DNA from: Acidimicrobiia bacterium
GTDB taxonomy: Bacteria > Actinomycetota > Acidimicrobiia > IMCC26256 > JAOSJM01
Assembly (NCBI GenBank): GCA_027494165.1
Contig: JAOSJM010000001.1
Span: forward strand, 1,558,001-1,622,000
DNA length: 64,000 bases
Direction of reading: 5' to 3'
Position numbers and translations under genes: made by a program. Of the stretch, positions 53,225-62,059 are shown in pieces. The notes beneath the pieces are model-generated. The model saw only the letters and a program-made list of their open reading frames with translations. It was not told the origin of the DNA and ran no database searches. Position 1 is the first letter of the stretch. The number at the start of each line of letters is the position of its first letter.

Positions 53225-53545
53225 ATGGAGACGCGATCAGCCCTGCGACCTCGGGAGCGGCGGATGCTCCGCCTCGCCGAGGAAGGTGTCGACGAGCTCG
53301 ACATCGCCTGGAGGTTCCGCCGGACACCCCGCTACGTGCGCCAGGTGCTCACCGTGGCCCGGGCCCCGGGTCGCTCGGGCGTGACCCCGACCACGGCGGG
53401 GACGCTCCGGCCGATCGAGCGGCGGGTGATGCGATGGCGTGAGGAGGGCGCGGCGCTCGACGAGCTCGCCCCCCGGTTCCGCCGCACGTCCGAGTTCCTC
53501 GAACAGGTCGAGCGCCTGGCCCGCTACAAGCTGGAGACCGCCTAG
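53225..53545 (+). CDS. Small basic protein with two tandem helix-turn-helix-like repeats
   Basis: 106 residues, not assigned to a named family. It has an internal duplication: RPRERRMLRLAEEGVDELD at residues 8-26 and RPIERRVMRWREEGAALDE at 62-80, each followed by a FRRT segment and an Arg-ending helix, reminiscent of LuxR or sigma region 4 helix-turn-helix units. It is Arg-rich with no Cys or signal peptide, so DNA binding is plausible. ATG at 53225 follows GGGGAGGTG. Confidence 0.78.
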   Translation: METRSALRPRERRMLRLAEEGVDELDIAWRFRRTPRYVRQVLTVARAPGRSGVTPTTAGTLRPIERRVMRWREEGAALDELAPRFRRTSEFLEQVERLARYKLETA

Positions 53546-53603
53546 CAGCCTCGCCCCGGGAAATTCGCCGCTCCGGGCACGCCCGCCGCCGTACCCTCGA
53601 AGC

Positions 53604-53876
53604 GTGGAGCGCTGCCCGGCCTGCCGGCGGAGGATGGTCGACCCGGTGCTGGGGTGCCGGGCCGGCGACGACACGCTCCCGGCCGTCGGGGTCGGGCGTG
53701 ACCCCGGTCCCGCGCTCCCGCCGGGTCTGCGCGACGACGACCTGTACGCGCTCCTGCCCGGTGGCATCGGGCCGGTTCGCCGCCGCCACCACGCGGCGCC
53801 GATGTCGACCGTCCAGCAGGTGCTCCTCGGGAGCGTCGCCGCGCTGGTGACGTTCGGTGCCGTCGCCGGGGCCTAG
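53604..53876 (+). CDS. Small predicted zinc-ribbon / single-helix membrane protein
   Basis: 90 residues, hypothetical. CPAC at residues 4-7 and a later Cys near 18 hint at a partial zinc site; the last 22 residues (TVQQVLLGSVAALVTFGAV) are a likely membrane helix, giving a tail anchor. GTG at 53604 is seven bases after a TACCCT box, suggesting a leaderless mRNA. Its TAG overlaps the TAG of the convergent NUDIX gene in CCTAGG. Modest confidence, since other frames are also open here. Confidence 0.5.
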   Translation: MERCPACRRRMVDPVLGCRAGDDTLPAVGVGRDPGPALPPGLRDDDLYALLPGGIGPVRRRHHAAPMSTVQQVLLGSVAALVTFGAVAGA

Positions 53877-54629
53877 GAGGCCCCGGGGTCCGGGTCCTGC
53901 TCGTAGCGCCAGCCGGCACCGAGGAGCCACAGCCGGTGCCGGGGCCCGGACGCCAGCGCGTCGCCGGTCTCGTAGCCCGCGTCGCCCGGGTACAGGGCCA
54001 CGACCTCGTCGCCGGCCCGGGCCAGGCGGGAGACGAAGCGCTGCGGCTCGCGGGCGGCGGCGTGGTCGAGGGCGGCCCCCGCGGTGTGGTGGCCGGTGAG
54101 GCCGTGGAGGGTGACCCAGGTCGGGGGGAGCAGCTCGATCTCGCCGGCGTCGCGCCTGGGGATGGCCCTCCCCCGGCGTGGCCCACAGGTGGGCGCGGAT
54201 CTCGCCGCCGTCGACGACGACGTCACCCGACGGGTCGGGGGCGAGGAAGAACCAGGTGGAGAACCGCTTCGGGCTGACCTCGGGGGGGATCCAGTGCGAG
54301 AGCACGACGAGCCGGTCCTCGGCGAGGCGCAGGCCCGCCTCCTCCGCGGTCTCCCGGACCGCGGCCCGCCGCGAGGCGCCCAGCTCGTCGGCCTCGCCGG
54401 GCCGGAGGTCGGCGGGGTCGACCCGGCCACCCGGGAAGACCCAGTGGCCGCCCGCGAAGTCGAGCCGGGAGCTGCGGCGGACCATGAGCACCTCGAGGCC
54501 CGCCGGGCCGTCACGCAGCACGACGACCGTCGCCGCCGGGACGGCCTCGGTGCGCGGCCGGTCGGGGGACTGCTGGTCGACCCAGGTCTCGATCGCCGCC
54601 CGCCGGCGCCTCGCCTGCTCCTCGATCAC
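53873..54629 (-). CDS. NUDIX hydrolase (frameshifted)
   Basis: About 251 residues. The NUDIX box is in GASRRAAVRETAEEAGLRL after GGHWVFPGGRVDPAD, with the RE..EE core intact. The long C-terminal part carries ELLPPTWVTL and resembles the larger NUDIX proteins related to acyl-CoA or NUDT19-type hydrolases. The frame needs removal of one base in the 54166-54168 run (an extra G on the coding strand) to give TPGEAIPRRDAGE. GTG at 54629. It hydrolyses a nucleoside-diphosphate-linked compound, possibly CoA or NADH. Confidence 0.85.
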
Positions 54630-54657
54630 GGCCCGAGGCTACCGGGGCGCGCCCGCG

Positions 54658-55151
54658 CTACGAGCGGTGGATGAGGTTGAAGCGCTCGGTGACCACCGGA
54701 TCACCGGTGCGGTCGTCGCTCCAGACCGTCTCCATGACGATGAAGGTCATGGTCCGGCCCTTGCTCTCCTTCTCGTAGATGTCGACGAGCTTCCCTCGCC
54801 CGACAGCACGTCGCCGGACACCACCGGGCGGTGGTACACGAACTCCTGCTCCCCGTGGAGGATCAGGCCGCCCTTGCTCATGAGGCCGCCCATGACCGCG
54901 AGCATCGGGCTCTGCCCGCCGGTCGGGTCGGGCGGCTGCTGCTCGGCGAACCTGCCCCAGTGCTGCAGGGCGAAGGTGAACGTCGGCGGGGCCGGGATGC
55001 CGTCGAAGCCCCCGGCCCTCGCGGCGTCGAGATCGGCGTAGACCGGGTTCTCGTCCTTCACCGCGACGGCGAAGTTGGCGACGGGCCCCCGCTCGACCGT
55101 GCACCGCGAGGCGCCGGTGGACTCGCCGATGTGGCTCCTGTCGACGGCCAT
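54658..55151 (-). CDS. FAS1-like MaoC dehydratase domain protein (frameshifted)
   Basis: About 164 residues of the MaoC-like N-terminal dehydratase fold: HIGESTGASRCTVERGPVANFA, DENPVYAD, PPTFTFALQHWGRF and HGEQEFVYHRPVVSGDVL, similar to HadA/HadC-type subunits. The frame breaks at 54793-54795; one base restores GEGKLVDIYEKESKG. ATG at 55151 with GGAGAGG upstream. A paired hydratase half is expected but no MaoC gene is adjacent. It diverges from an SDR gene across two TGACG-N4-CGTCA palindromes. Confidence 0.85.
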
Positions 55152-55172
55152 GCTCTACCTCTCCCTCCGCAG

Positions 55173-55186
55173 TGACGTGGGCGTCA
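55173..55186. promoter_or_regulatory. Palindrome TGACG-N4-CGTCA, copy 1
   Basis: TGACGTGGGCGTCA lies 22 bp upstream of the dehydratase ATG, in a promoter position. The flanks (AG before, GTCTT after) match those of copy 2 (GG and GTTTT), so this is a repeated 20-bp site, probably a dimeric regulator operator. Confidence 0.65.
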
Positions 55187-55266
55187 GTCTTCCCACGGGG
55201 ACCGGCGAGGCGCAAGTCTCGCCGGTCCCGCCACCGGGTGGCGGCGTGGGAACGCCCGGAGTAGGG

Positions 55267-55280
55267 TGACGCAGACGTCA
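55267..55280. promoter_or_regulatory. Palindrome TGACG-N4-CGTCA, copy 2
   Basis: TGACGCAGACGTCA lies 24 bp upstream of the SDR ATG at 55304. With copy 1, 94 bp away, it brackets the divergent promoter region so that each gene has its own site. The TetR protein at 58247 is a candidate ligand-responsive binder. Confidence 0.65.
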
Positions 55281-55303
55281 GTTTTGCACCGGAGGACGGG
55301 GAC

Positions 55304-56236
55304 ATGGGCTTGCTCGACGGCAAGGTCGCGATCGTGACGGGGGCCGGCCACGGGGTCGGGCGGGGCGAGGCCATCGAGCTCGCCGACCAGGAGCCCGGGT
55401 CGTCGTGAACGACCTCGGGGGTTCGGTGGCGGGCGAGGGGCCGACAAGCGGGTCGCCGACGAGGTCGTCGAGGTCATCCGGGCGCGCGGGGCGAGGCCGT
55501 CGCCAACTACGACGACGTCTCCGACCACGCCGGGGCGGGCGACATCGTCGCCACCGCCCTCGAGGCGTTCGGCCGCCTCGACGTGCTCGTGAACAACGCC
55601 GGGATCCTCCGGGACAAGATGATCTTCACCATGTCGGAGGACGACTTCGACTCGGTGATCCGGGTCCACCTCAAGGGCACCTGGAACACGATGCACCACG
55701 CCTCGAAGCACTGGCGCGCGGAGTCGAAGGGGGGGCGCCAGCCCAGCGCCGCCGTCGTCAACACCGTCTCGAGCGGCGGGCTCCAGGGGCAGGCCTCGCA
55801 GTCGAACTACGGCGCCGCCAAGGCCGGCATCGCGGCCCTCACGGTCATCGGCAGCCTCGAGCTGACCCGCTACGGGGTGCGGGTCAACGCCATCTGCCCG
55901 GGCGGGTTCACCCGCATGGTCGGCCAGGCCTACAAGGACGTCGAGGTCCAGGAGCCCGAGCAGTTCACGGAGTTCAGCCCGATGAACCCGGGCAACTCCG
56001 CGCCCGCCGTCGCTTGGCTCGCCTCCGACGACTCCAAGCCGCTCACCGGCCAGGTCCTGCGGATGGTGGGCAACACGCTGTGCCACTACCGGCCGTGGCA
56101 GATGGGCGAGCTGTTCGAGGCCACCGACGGCGACGGGAACCCCGCGCGCTGGGACGCCGCCGACATCGGTCCGACCCTGTGGAAGTACGCCTTCGGCACC
56201 GTCAACCCGGGCATCGAGGCCCAGCGGCGCCGATAG
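55304..56236 (+). CDS. Short-chain dehydrogenase of the Hsd4A-like group (three frameshifts)
   Basis: About 311 residues. TGAGHGVGRGEAIELA near residue 12, ARVVVNDLGG after correction, NNAGILRDKMIFTMSE, Ser in NTVSSGG and Tyr-x3-Lys in NYGAAKAG. It parallels the SDR at 14283, including LRDKMIF. The frame breaks at GG 55390-55391, GGGG 55437-55440 and GGGG 55488-55491, one base missing in each; the N-terminal third is therefore scrambled in the raw sequence. ATG at 55304 follows GGAGGAC. Likely a beta-hydroxyacyl-CoA dehydrogenase with the hydratase that follows. Confidence 0.85.
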
Positions 56237-56253
56237 GGCCGGAGGATCCGTCC

Positions 56254-57075
56254 GTGCCCGACTACCAGACCATCCGCTACGAGGAGCGCGACGACGGCGT
56301 GGCCTGGGTCACGCTGCACCGCCCCGAGGTCCACAACGCGTTCGACGCCCGGATGCAGACCGAGCTGCGCGACTGCTGGCGGTTCCTGCGCCGCCACGAC
56401 CCCGTCCGCTGCGTCGTGCTCACCGGGGCCGGGGACAGGGCGTTCTGCACCGGCATCGACCGGACCGAGACCATGGGTGAGGACCGCCCGGCCGAAGGCG
56501 CCGTCGTCGGCTCGGGCTCCACGCCGTTCATGTTCGACGACCCGGGCGACAACATCGGCCCGAAGAGCTGCGACCTGTGGAAGCCGGTGATCGCGGCCGT
56601 GAACGGGATGGCCTGCGGCGGGGCCTTCTACATGCTGGGCGAGGTCGAGTTCGTCATCGCCGCCGAGCACGCCACCTTCTTCGACCCGCACGTCACGTAC
56701 GGGATGACGGCCGCCTTCGAGCCGATCCACATGGCGGGCCGCATGCCCTTCGGGGAGATCATGCGGCTGTCGCTGCTCGGCAACCACGAGCGCCTGTCGG
56801 CCGAGCGGGCCCGGGAGATCGGCCTCGTGTCCGAGGTGGTGCCGGCCGACGAGCTGCACGACGCGGCGGCCTGGGCGGCCGGTGCCATCGCGAGCCAGCC
56901 CCCGCTGGCCGTCCAGGGCACCCTGCGGGCGATCTGGGCGGCCCGCGAGCTGTCCCGCCGGCAGGCCGTCGACCTCGCCTACGCGTTCGTGTCGATGGGC
57001 ACCGACCAGGAGTCCATCCGCCAGGGCCAGGAGGCCTTCGCGTCCGGGAAGCGCGTCGAGTGGAGGTTGCGGTAG
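56254..57075 (+). CDS. Enoyl-CoA hydratase / crotonase family protein
   Basis: 273 residues. The crotonase fold shows VTLHRPEVHNAFDARM, GAGDRAFCTGID, the oxyanion-hole segment GMACGGAFYML and DPHVTYGMTAAFEP. Where classic hydratases have a Pro-Glu, this has Pro-His (DPHVTYG), so one catalytic Glu may be missing and the reaction could differ (hydrolase, isomerase or retro-aldol). GTG at 56254 follows GGAGGATCC. It is the second gene of the SDR-crotonase-thiolase operon and overlaps the next by one base (TAGTG). Confidence 0.88.
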   Translation: MPDYQTIRYEERDDGVAWVTLHRPEVHNAFDARMQTELRDCWRFLRRHDPVRCVVLTGAGDRAFCTGIDRTETMGEDRPAEGAVVGSGSTPFMFDDPGDNIGPKSCDLWKPVIAAVNGMACGGAFYMLGEVEFVIAAEHATFFDPHVTYGMTAAFEPIHMAGRMPFGEIMRLSLLGNHERLSAERAREIGLVSEVVPADELHDAAAWAAGAIASQPPLAVQGTLRAIWAARELSRRQAVDLAYAFVSMGTDQESIRQGQEAFASGKRVEWRLR

Positions 57076-58220
57076 TGGCACGCCGGGTCGCGATCGTCGG
57101 GGCCGCGCTGTCCGACTGCGGACGGGTCGACACCAGGTCGCCGTTCGAGCTGCACTACCAGGCGGCCAGCCGGGCCATCGCCGACGCCGGGCTCACGAAG
57201 GCCGACGTCGACGGCTTCGGCTCGAACGGGATGGGCCTGCTCGCGCCGGTCGAGGTGGCGGAGTACCTCGGCCTGCGCCCCACCTGGGCCGACGGCACCG
57301 GCGTGGGCGGGAGCACCTGGGAGTTCATGGTCGAGCACGCCGCCGCGGCCATCGAGTCCGGACACGCCGAGGTCGTCCTCCTCGTCTACGGCTCGACCAC
57401 CCGGGCCGACCTGAAGGCCGGGCGGCGCAGCGCCAACCTCTCCTTCGGCGCCCGGGGCCCCGTGCAGTTCGACGCCCCGTTCGGCCACACCCTCATCGCC
57501 AAGTACGCCATGGCCGCCCGCCGCCACATGCACGAGTTCGGGACGACCGTCGAGCAGCTCGCCGAGATCGCCGTCTCGAGCCGGTACAACGCCTCGCTCA
57601 ACCCCGACGCCTACTACCGGGACCCCATCACCGTCGACGACGTGCAGGGCTCCCGCATGATGGCCGACCCGCTCACCAAGCTCCACTGCTGCATCCGCTC
57701 CGACGGCGGTGGGGCCGTCGTGCTCACGTCGGAGGAACGGGCACGCGACCTCCCGAAGCCGCCGGTGTGGGTGCTGGGCACCGGCGAGGCCACGTCGCAC
57801 ACGACCATGAGCGAGTGGGAGGACTTCACCGAGTCGCCCGCCGCCCGGTCCGGCCGGCTCGCCTTCGGGCGGGCCGGGGTGTCCCCGGCCGACATAGACG
57901 TCTGCCAGCTCTACGACGCGTTCACCCCGATGGTGCTGCTGACCTTCGAGGCCCTCGGGTTCTGCGCGAAGGGCGAGGGCGGCCCGTTCGTGGAGGACGG
58001 CCGGATGCGGGTCGGCGGCGCCCTGCCCACCAACACCGACGGCGGTGGCCTCTCGGCGTGTCACCCCGGGATGCGGGGCATGTTCCTACTCGTCGAGGCC
58101 GTGAAGCAGCTCCGGGGCGAGTGCGGCGAGCGACAGGTCGCCGGGGCCGAGCTCGCCTGCGTGAACGGCACCGGGGGCTGGTTCTCCTCCGCCGGGACCT
58201 GCATCCTCGGGGTCGGGTAG
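57075..58220 (+). CDS. Thiolase-fold protein without nucleophilic Cys (lipid-transfer type)
   Basis: 381 residues: VAIVGAALSDCGRVD, VDGFGSNGMG, then GVGGSTWEFMVEHAAAAI where thiolases carry the nucleophilic Cys in the SG motif, here replaced; later TNTDGGGLSACHPGMRG and VNGTGGWFSSAGT. It resembles SCP-x/Ltp-type proteins such as Ltp2. No DUF35 partner is adjacent. GTG at 57075 overlaps the stop of the crotonase (TAGTG) with GGAGG eight bases before. Presumed last step of a short acyl-CoA pathway with the SDR and crotonase. Confidence 0.87.
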   Translation: MARRVAIVGAALSDCGRVDTRSPFELHYQAASRAIADAGLTKADVDGFGSNGMGLLAPVEVAEYLGLRPTWADGTGVGGSTWEFMVEHAAAAIESGHAEVVLLVYGSTTRADLKAGRRSANLSFGARGPVQFDAPFGHTLIAKYAMAARRHMHEFGTTVEQLAEIAVSSRYNASLNPDAYYRDPITVDDVQGSRMMADPLTKLHCCIRSDGGGAVVLTSEERARDLPKPPVWVLGTGEATSHTTMSEWEDFTESPAARSGRLAFGRAGVSPADIDVCQLYDAFTPMVLLTFEALGFCAKGEGGPFVEDGRMRVGGALPTNTDGGGLSACHPGMRGMFLLVEAVKQLRGECGERQVAGAELACVNGTGGWFSSAGTCILGVG

Positions 58221-58246
58221 GAGCCCCGGTGGGGACCGGCCCGGTG

Positions 58247-58924
58247 TCAGGCGGCCGCCGCCTCGAAGAAGCCCCGGTGGGCGATCCGGGCCAGCGTGTC
58301 GAGGGTGGCCTCGCGGTCGAGGCCCAGGTCACGCGACGAGTAGAAGTAGTTGAACCGCTCCAGCATCGCCATGAGCACGCCGACCCGGGCGTCGAGCTCG
58401 GCCCGGTCGGCCCCTCCCGCCTCCCGCATCCGCTCCCGGAGGCGGTTGCCGATGCGCATGAACGCCCGCAACCCGAGCCGGTTCACCTCGCGGTCCGAGA
58501 CCTGCCCCTCCATCCAGGCCCGGATCACGGGACCGTACCGCTCGTAGACGTCGAGGAAGCCGGCGAGGAAGGCCCGCACCTCGGCCAGCCCCGCGTCGTC
58601 GGCCGTGATCGGGCCGATGTGCTCCGCGAGCGCGTCGAGCTCGTCCGCGCACCGGACGGCCAGCGCCCGCAGCAGGTCCTCCTTGTTGGTGAAGTACAGG
58701 TAGAAGGTGCCGTGCGAGGTGCGCGCGGCCCGCACGATGTCGTCCACCCGGGCGGCGTGGTACCCCCGCTCGGCGAAGACCTTCATCCCGGCGTCGAGGA
58801 GCTTGCCCATCGTGCGGCGGCCCTGGGCCCGCAGCTCCCGCTGGCTGGCCGGCGTGCCCGTGGCGACGGGCTCGGCCTGCTCGGCGGCCTTCTTCCCCCG
58901 GGACCGCCGCTGCGATCCGGTCAC
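58247..58924 (-). CDS. TetR-family regulator
   Basis: 225 residues. After a 30-residue basic tail comes the helix-turn-helix from RRTMGKLLDAGMKVFAERG to ARTSHGTFYLYFTNKEDLL, then a ligand domain with MEGQVSDREVNRLGLRAFMRIGNR helices, as in regulators of acyl-CoA genes. GTG at 58924. It is convergent with the thiolase gene and divergent from a FadD-like gene (63 bp gap), so it may control that gene and, through the TGACG palindromes, the operon at 55304. No palindrome of that type was seen in its own promoter. Confidence 0.88.
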   Translation of the reverse strand: MTGSQRRSRGKKAAEQAEPVATGTPASQRELRAQGRRTMGKLLDAGMKVFAERGYHAARVDDIVRAARTSHGTFYLYFTNKEDLLRALAVRCADELDALAEHIGPITADDAGLAEVRAFLAGFLDVYERYGPVIRAWMEGQVSDREVNRLGLRAFMRIGNRLRERMREAGGADRAELDARVGVLMAMLERFNYFYSSRDLGLDREATLDTLARIAHRGFFEAAAA

Positions 58925-58987
58925 GATGCCCTCACTCCCCGGCCCTCCTCACGACCGACCGGCGCACCCCCGGAGGGCTGACCGAGC

Positions 58988-60471
58988 GTGCTCCCCACCA
59001 CCACTCGCGAGGCGGCACGGCGGTTCGGTGACGCACCCGCGTACGTTACCCCCGCCCGCTGGCCCCTCACCTACACCGACCTCGACCGGTGCTCCGACGA
59101 GGTGGCGGCGGGCCTGGCCCACCGGGGGCTGCGCGAGGGCGACGTCCTCGCGCTCGTGCTCCCGGCCGGACCCGAGTACCTCGTCGCCTACCTCGCCGCG
59201 GCGAAGCTCGGCGCCGTCACCACGGGCGTGAACGACCGGCTCACCCCGGCCGAGCGCGAAGCGGTGCTCGACCGGGCCGGGCCCCGGATCGTCCTCGCCC
59301 TCCCCGAGCTCGCCCCCGACCGCCCCGAGGTCGTCGAGGTGGGCCGGGCCGCCGGAGTCGCCGACCTCCTCGCCGGGCTCCGGGTGGCGGGCGTGACGCC
59401 TCCCCCGCTCCCCGACGACCCCGGACGCCCGGTCGCCATCGTGTTCACGTCGGGCACGACCGGGCTGCCCAAGGGGGCGCTCTACACGAACCGGCAGCTC
59501 GCGTTCATCACCGCCACCGACGTCGGCGAGGGCTGGGGCGGCGGCACCCGCAGCTTCGTCGGCACGAGCTTCGCCCACCTCGGCTTCATGACGAAGCTGC
59601 CCGGCAACCTCCGGCGGGGCGGCACGAACTTCATGCTGGAGCGCTGGCGGGCCGCCGACGCCCTGCGCCTGGTCGCCGAGCAGCGCATGGCGACGGTGGC
59701 GGGCGTCCCCACCCAGCTCGCCCTCATGCTGCGCGAGCCCGACTTCGACGCCTACGACCTCGACAGCGTCCGGTTCGTGGTCGCCGGCGGCGGGCCGGTC
59801 ACCCCCGGGCTGGTCGAGGAGGCCCGCGAGCGCTTCGGGGCCCCCTCGCCACGCGCTACTCGTGCACCGAGGCCGGCGTGGGGCTGGGGACCGCCTTCGA
59901 CGACCCGCCGGAGGACGCCGTGGTCAGCGTGGGTCGGCCGCACCGGAGCGTCGACCTCGCCGTCCTCGACGAGGACGACCGGCCGGTGGCGGGGGGCGAC
60001 GTCGGCCAGGTCTGCCTGCGGTCCCCGGCGGTGATGAGCGGCTACTGGCGCGACCCCGAGGCCACCCGGGCGGCCTTCACGGCCCACGGGTTCGTGCGGA
60101 CCGGCGACCTCGGGTGGGTCGACGAGCAGGGGCGGCTCCGCCTCGTCGGGAGGGCCAGGGAGATGTACGTGCGGGGCGGCTACAACGTCTACCCCGTCGA
60201 GGTCGAGGGGGTGCTCTCCGGCCACCCGGACGTCGCCGCGGTGGCGGTCGCTCCCCGCCCCGACGCCGTGATGGGCGAGGTCGGGGTGGCGGTCGTGGTA
60301 CCCCGCGACCGGGAGCGGCCGCCGGGCCTGGCCGAGCTGCGCGACTTCGCGGCGGCTCGCCTCGCCCGCCACAAGCTGCCCGAAGACGTGGTCGTCGTCG
60401 GGTTGCTGCCGTTGACGGCCGGGGAGAAGATCGACCGTCGTGCCCTCACCGCGCTGGTGAGGGGCAGCTGA
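58988..60471 (+). CDS. AMP-dependent acyl-CoA synthetase (FadD-like; frameshifted)
   Basis: About 494 residues of the ANL superfamily. The ATP-binding loop FTSGTTGLPKGA lies near residue 158; after correction YSCTEAGVG, TGDLGWVDEQG, RGGYNVYPVEVE and the C-terminal catalytic Lys in GEKIDRRAL follow. The frame breaks at the C run 59841-59845; one base joins ERFGAPLATRYS. GTG at 58988. It activates a carboxylic acid to its CoA thioester, the entry step for the adjacent dehydrogenase. Substrate class unknown. Confidence 0.88.
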
Positions 60472-60490
60472 GCCTCGAAGGGAGGAGGCC

Positions 60491-61621
60491 GTGGAGCTCG
60501 AGTTCACGCCCGAGCAGGAGGAGCTGCGCGACGGCGTGCGCGCCATGCTCGCCGGCGAGTGCCCCATGTCCCTCGTGCGCGAGGTCGTCGAGAAGGGCGC
60601 CCGTCCCGAGCGGCTCTGGACCCAGATGGCCGAGTTGGGCTGGCCGGCCCTCACGGTCCCCGAGGCCGCCGGAGGCCTCGGCCTCGGAGCGGTCGAGATG
60701 GCCGTGGTCGTCGAGGAGCTGGGCCGGGTCGTGGCCCCCGGTCCCTTCGTCCCCACCGCGACCCAGTTCGTCCCGGCCGTGCGCGAGACCGGCACGCCCG
60801 CGCAGCAGGAGCGGTTCCTCGGCCCCGTCGCCGCCGGCGAGCGCAGCGGCACGCTGGCCCTGGCCGAGGCCGAGGGCGACTTCGAGCCCGCCGACGTCAC
60901 CGCCACGGTCGAGCGCGACGGCGACGCGGTGGTGCTGCGGGGCACGAAGCGGTTCGTGGTCGAGGCCACCGCGGTCGACGACCTCGTGGTCGTCGCCCGC
61001 GAGCCGGGGTCGGTGGGCGACGACGGCGTCACCGCGGTCGTGGTGCCCCGCACCGCGGTGACCGTCACCCCGCTCCAGGCCTTCGACGCCAGCCGCGGCC
61101 TGGCCACCGTCCTCCTCGACGGGGCCCGGGTCGAGTCCGACCGCGTGCTCGGCACCCCCGGCCCGGCGACCGCCCGGGCGCTGCGGCGGGCCGTGGAGGA
61201 GGCCACCGTCGCCCTCGCCCTCGAGATCGTGGGCGCCTGCCAGGCGATCTTCGACGTCTCGCTCGCCTACGCGAGGGAGCGCCACCAGTTCGGCGTGCCG
61301 ATCGGATCCTTCCAGGCGATCAAGCACAAGTTCGCCGACATGTACGTGGCCCTCGAGCGGGCCCGGGCGACCGGCTACTACGCCGCGCTCACCATCGCCG
61401 AGGACGACGAGCGCCGCACGCTGGCGACCTCGGCCGCCAAGGCCGCGGCCGGCGACTGCCAGCGCCTCCTGGCCAAGGAGGGCATCCAGGTCCACGGGGG
61501 CATCGGCTTCACCTGGGAGCACGACATGCACCTGTACGTGCGCCGGGTGAAGTCCGACGCCGCCCTCTTCGGCAGCGCCGGCACCCACCGGGCCCGGGTC
61601 GCCGACCTCATCGGGGTGTGA
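60491..61621 (+). CDS. Acyl-CoA dehydrogenase
   Basis: 376 residues: MELEFTPEQEELRDGVRAML start, LTVPEAAGGLGLGAVEMAVV, a beta domain, RHQFGVPIGSFQAIKHK and the C-terminal VHGGIGFTWEHDMHLYVRR. This is the FadE type with a Trp-Glu-His after HGGIGF, as in short- and branched-chain or terpenoid acyl-CoA dehydrogenases. GTG at 60491 follows GGAGGAGGCC, 19 bp after the ligase. It appears to act alone rather than as part of an adjacent pair. Confidence 0.9.
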   Translation: MELEFTPEQEELRDGVRAMLAGECPMSLVREVVEKGARPERLWTQMAELGWPALTVPEAAGGLGLGAVEMAVVVEELGRVVAPGPFVPTATQFVPAVRETGTPAQQERFLGPVAAGERSGTLALAEAEGDFEPADVTATVERDGDAVVLRGTKRFVVEATAVDDLVVVAREPGSVGDDGVTAVVVPRTAVTVTPLQAFDASRGLATVLLDGARVESDRVLGTPGPATARALRRAVEEATVALALEIVGACQAIFDVSLAYARERHQFGVPIGSFQAIKHKFADMYVALERARATGYYAALTIAEDDERRTLATSAAKAAAGDCQRLLAKEGIQVHGGIGFTWEHDMHLYVRRVKSDAALFGSAGTHRARVADLIGV

Positions 61622-61710
61622 GCTCGGCGCGACTGACGTGAGCCGGCGGACGCTCGCGGGCATCATCGGTCGGACGGGCGCACCGGAGCACACCCGGGGG
61701 AGGCCGAGAC

Positions 61711-62013
61711 ATGCCTGACGAGATCTACACGCTGGGCGTCTGGCGGGTGAAGGACGGGAAGCAGAGCGAGTTCGTGGAGGCGTGGAAGGGGCTCGGCCGC
61801 TACTTCGGGAGCCTGCCCCGCCCACCCGGCCAGGGGACGTTGCTGCAGAGCCTCGACGAGCCGCAGCAGTTCTACTCCTTCGGGCCGTGGCGGACGCTCG
61901 ACGACATCCAGGAGATGCGAAGCCGTCGCGACACGCCGACGGAGATCGCCAAGCTGATGGACCTCTGCGACGAGGGCCGCCCGGGCACCTTCCGGGTCGT
62001 CGCCACCGCCTGA
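61711..62013 (+). CDS. Dimeric alpha-beta barrel protein (antibiotic-biosynthesis-monooxygenase-like)
   Basis: 100 residues with a ferredoxin-like ABM pattern: EIYTLGVWRVKDGKQSEFVEAW opening strand and helix, LLQSLDEPQQFYSFGPW strand, and RTLDDIQEMR helix. Such proteins dimerise and act as small monooxygenases, heme-handling or accessory proteins. ATG at 61711 follows GGGGGAGG; 89 bp separate it from the dehydrogenase, so it may have its own promoter. Confidence 0.8.
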   Translation: MPDEIYTLGVWRVKDGKQSEFVEAWKGLGRYFGSLPRPPGQGTLLQSLDEPQQFYSFGPWRTLDDIQEMRSRRDTPTEIAKLMDLCDEGRPGTFRVVATA

Positions 62014-62059
62014 CGCCGCGCTCGCGCCGCCCGGTGGTTCGGTCGACGGTCCGGGCCGG

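Noticed and set aside
53349..53872. Continuation of the NUDIX reading frame beyond 53873
   Set aside because: That frame follows an inserted base and gives low-complexity sequence; the corrected frame ends at the TAG at 53873-53875.
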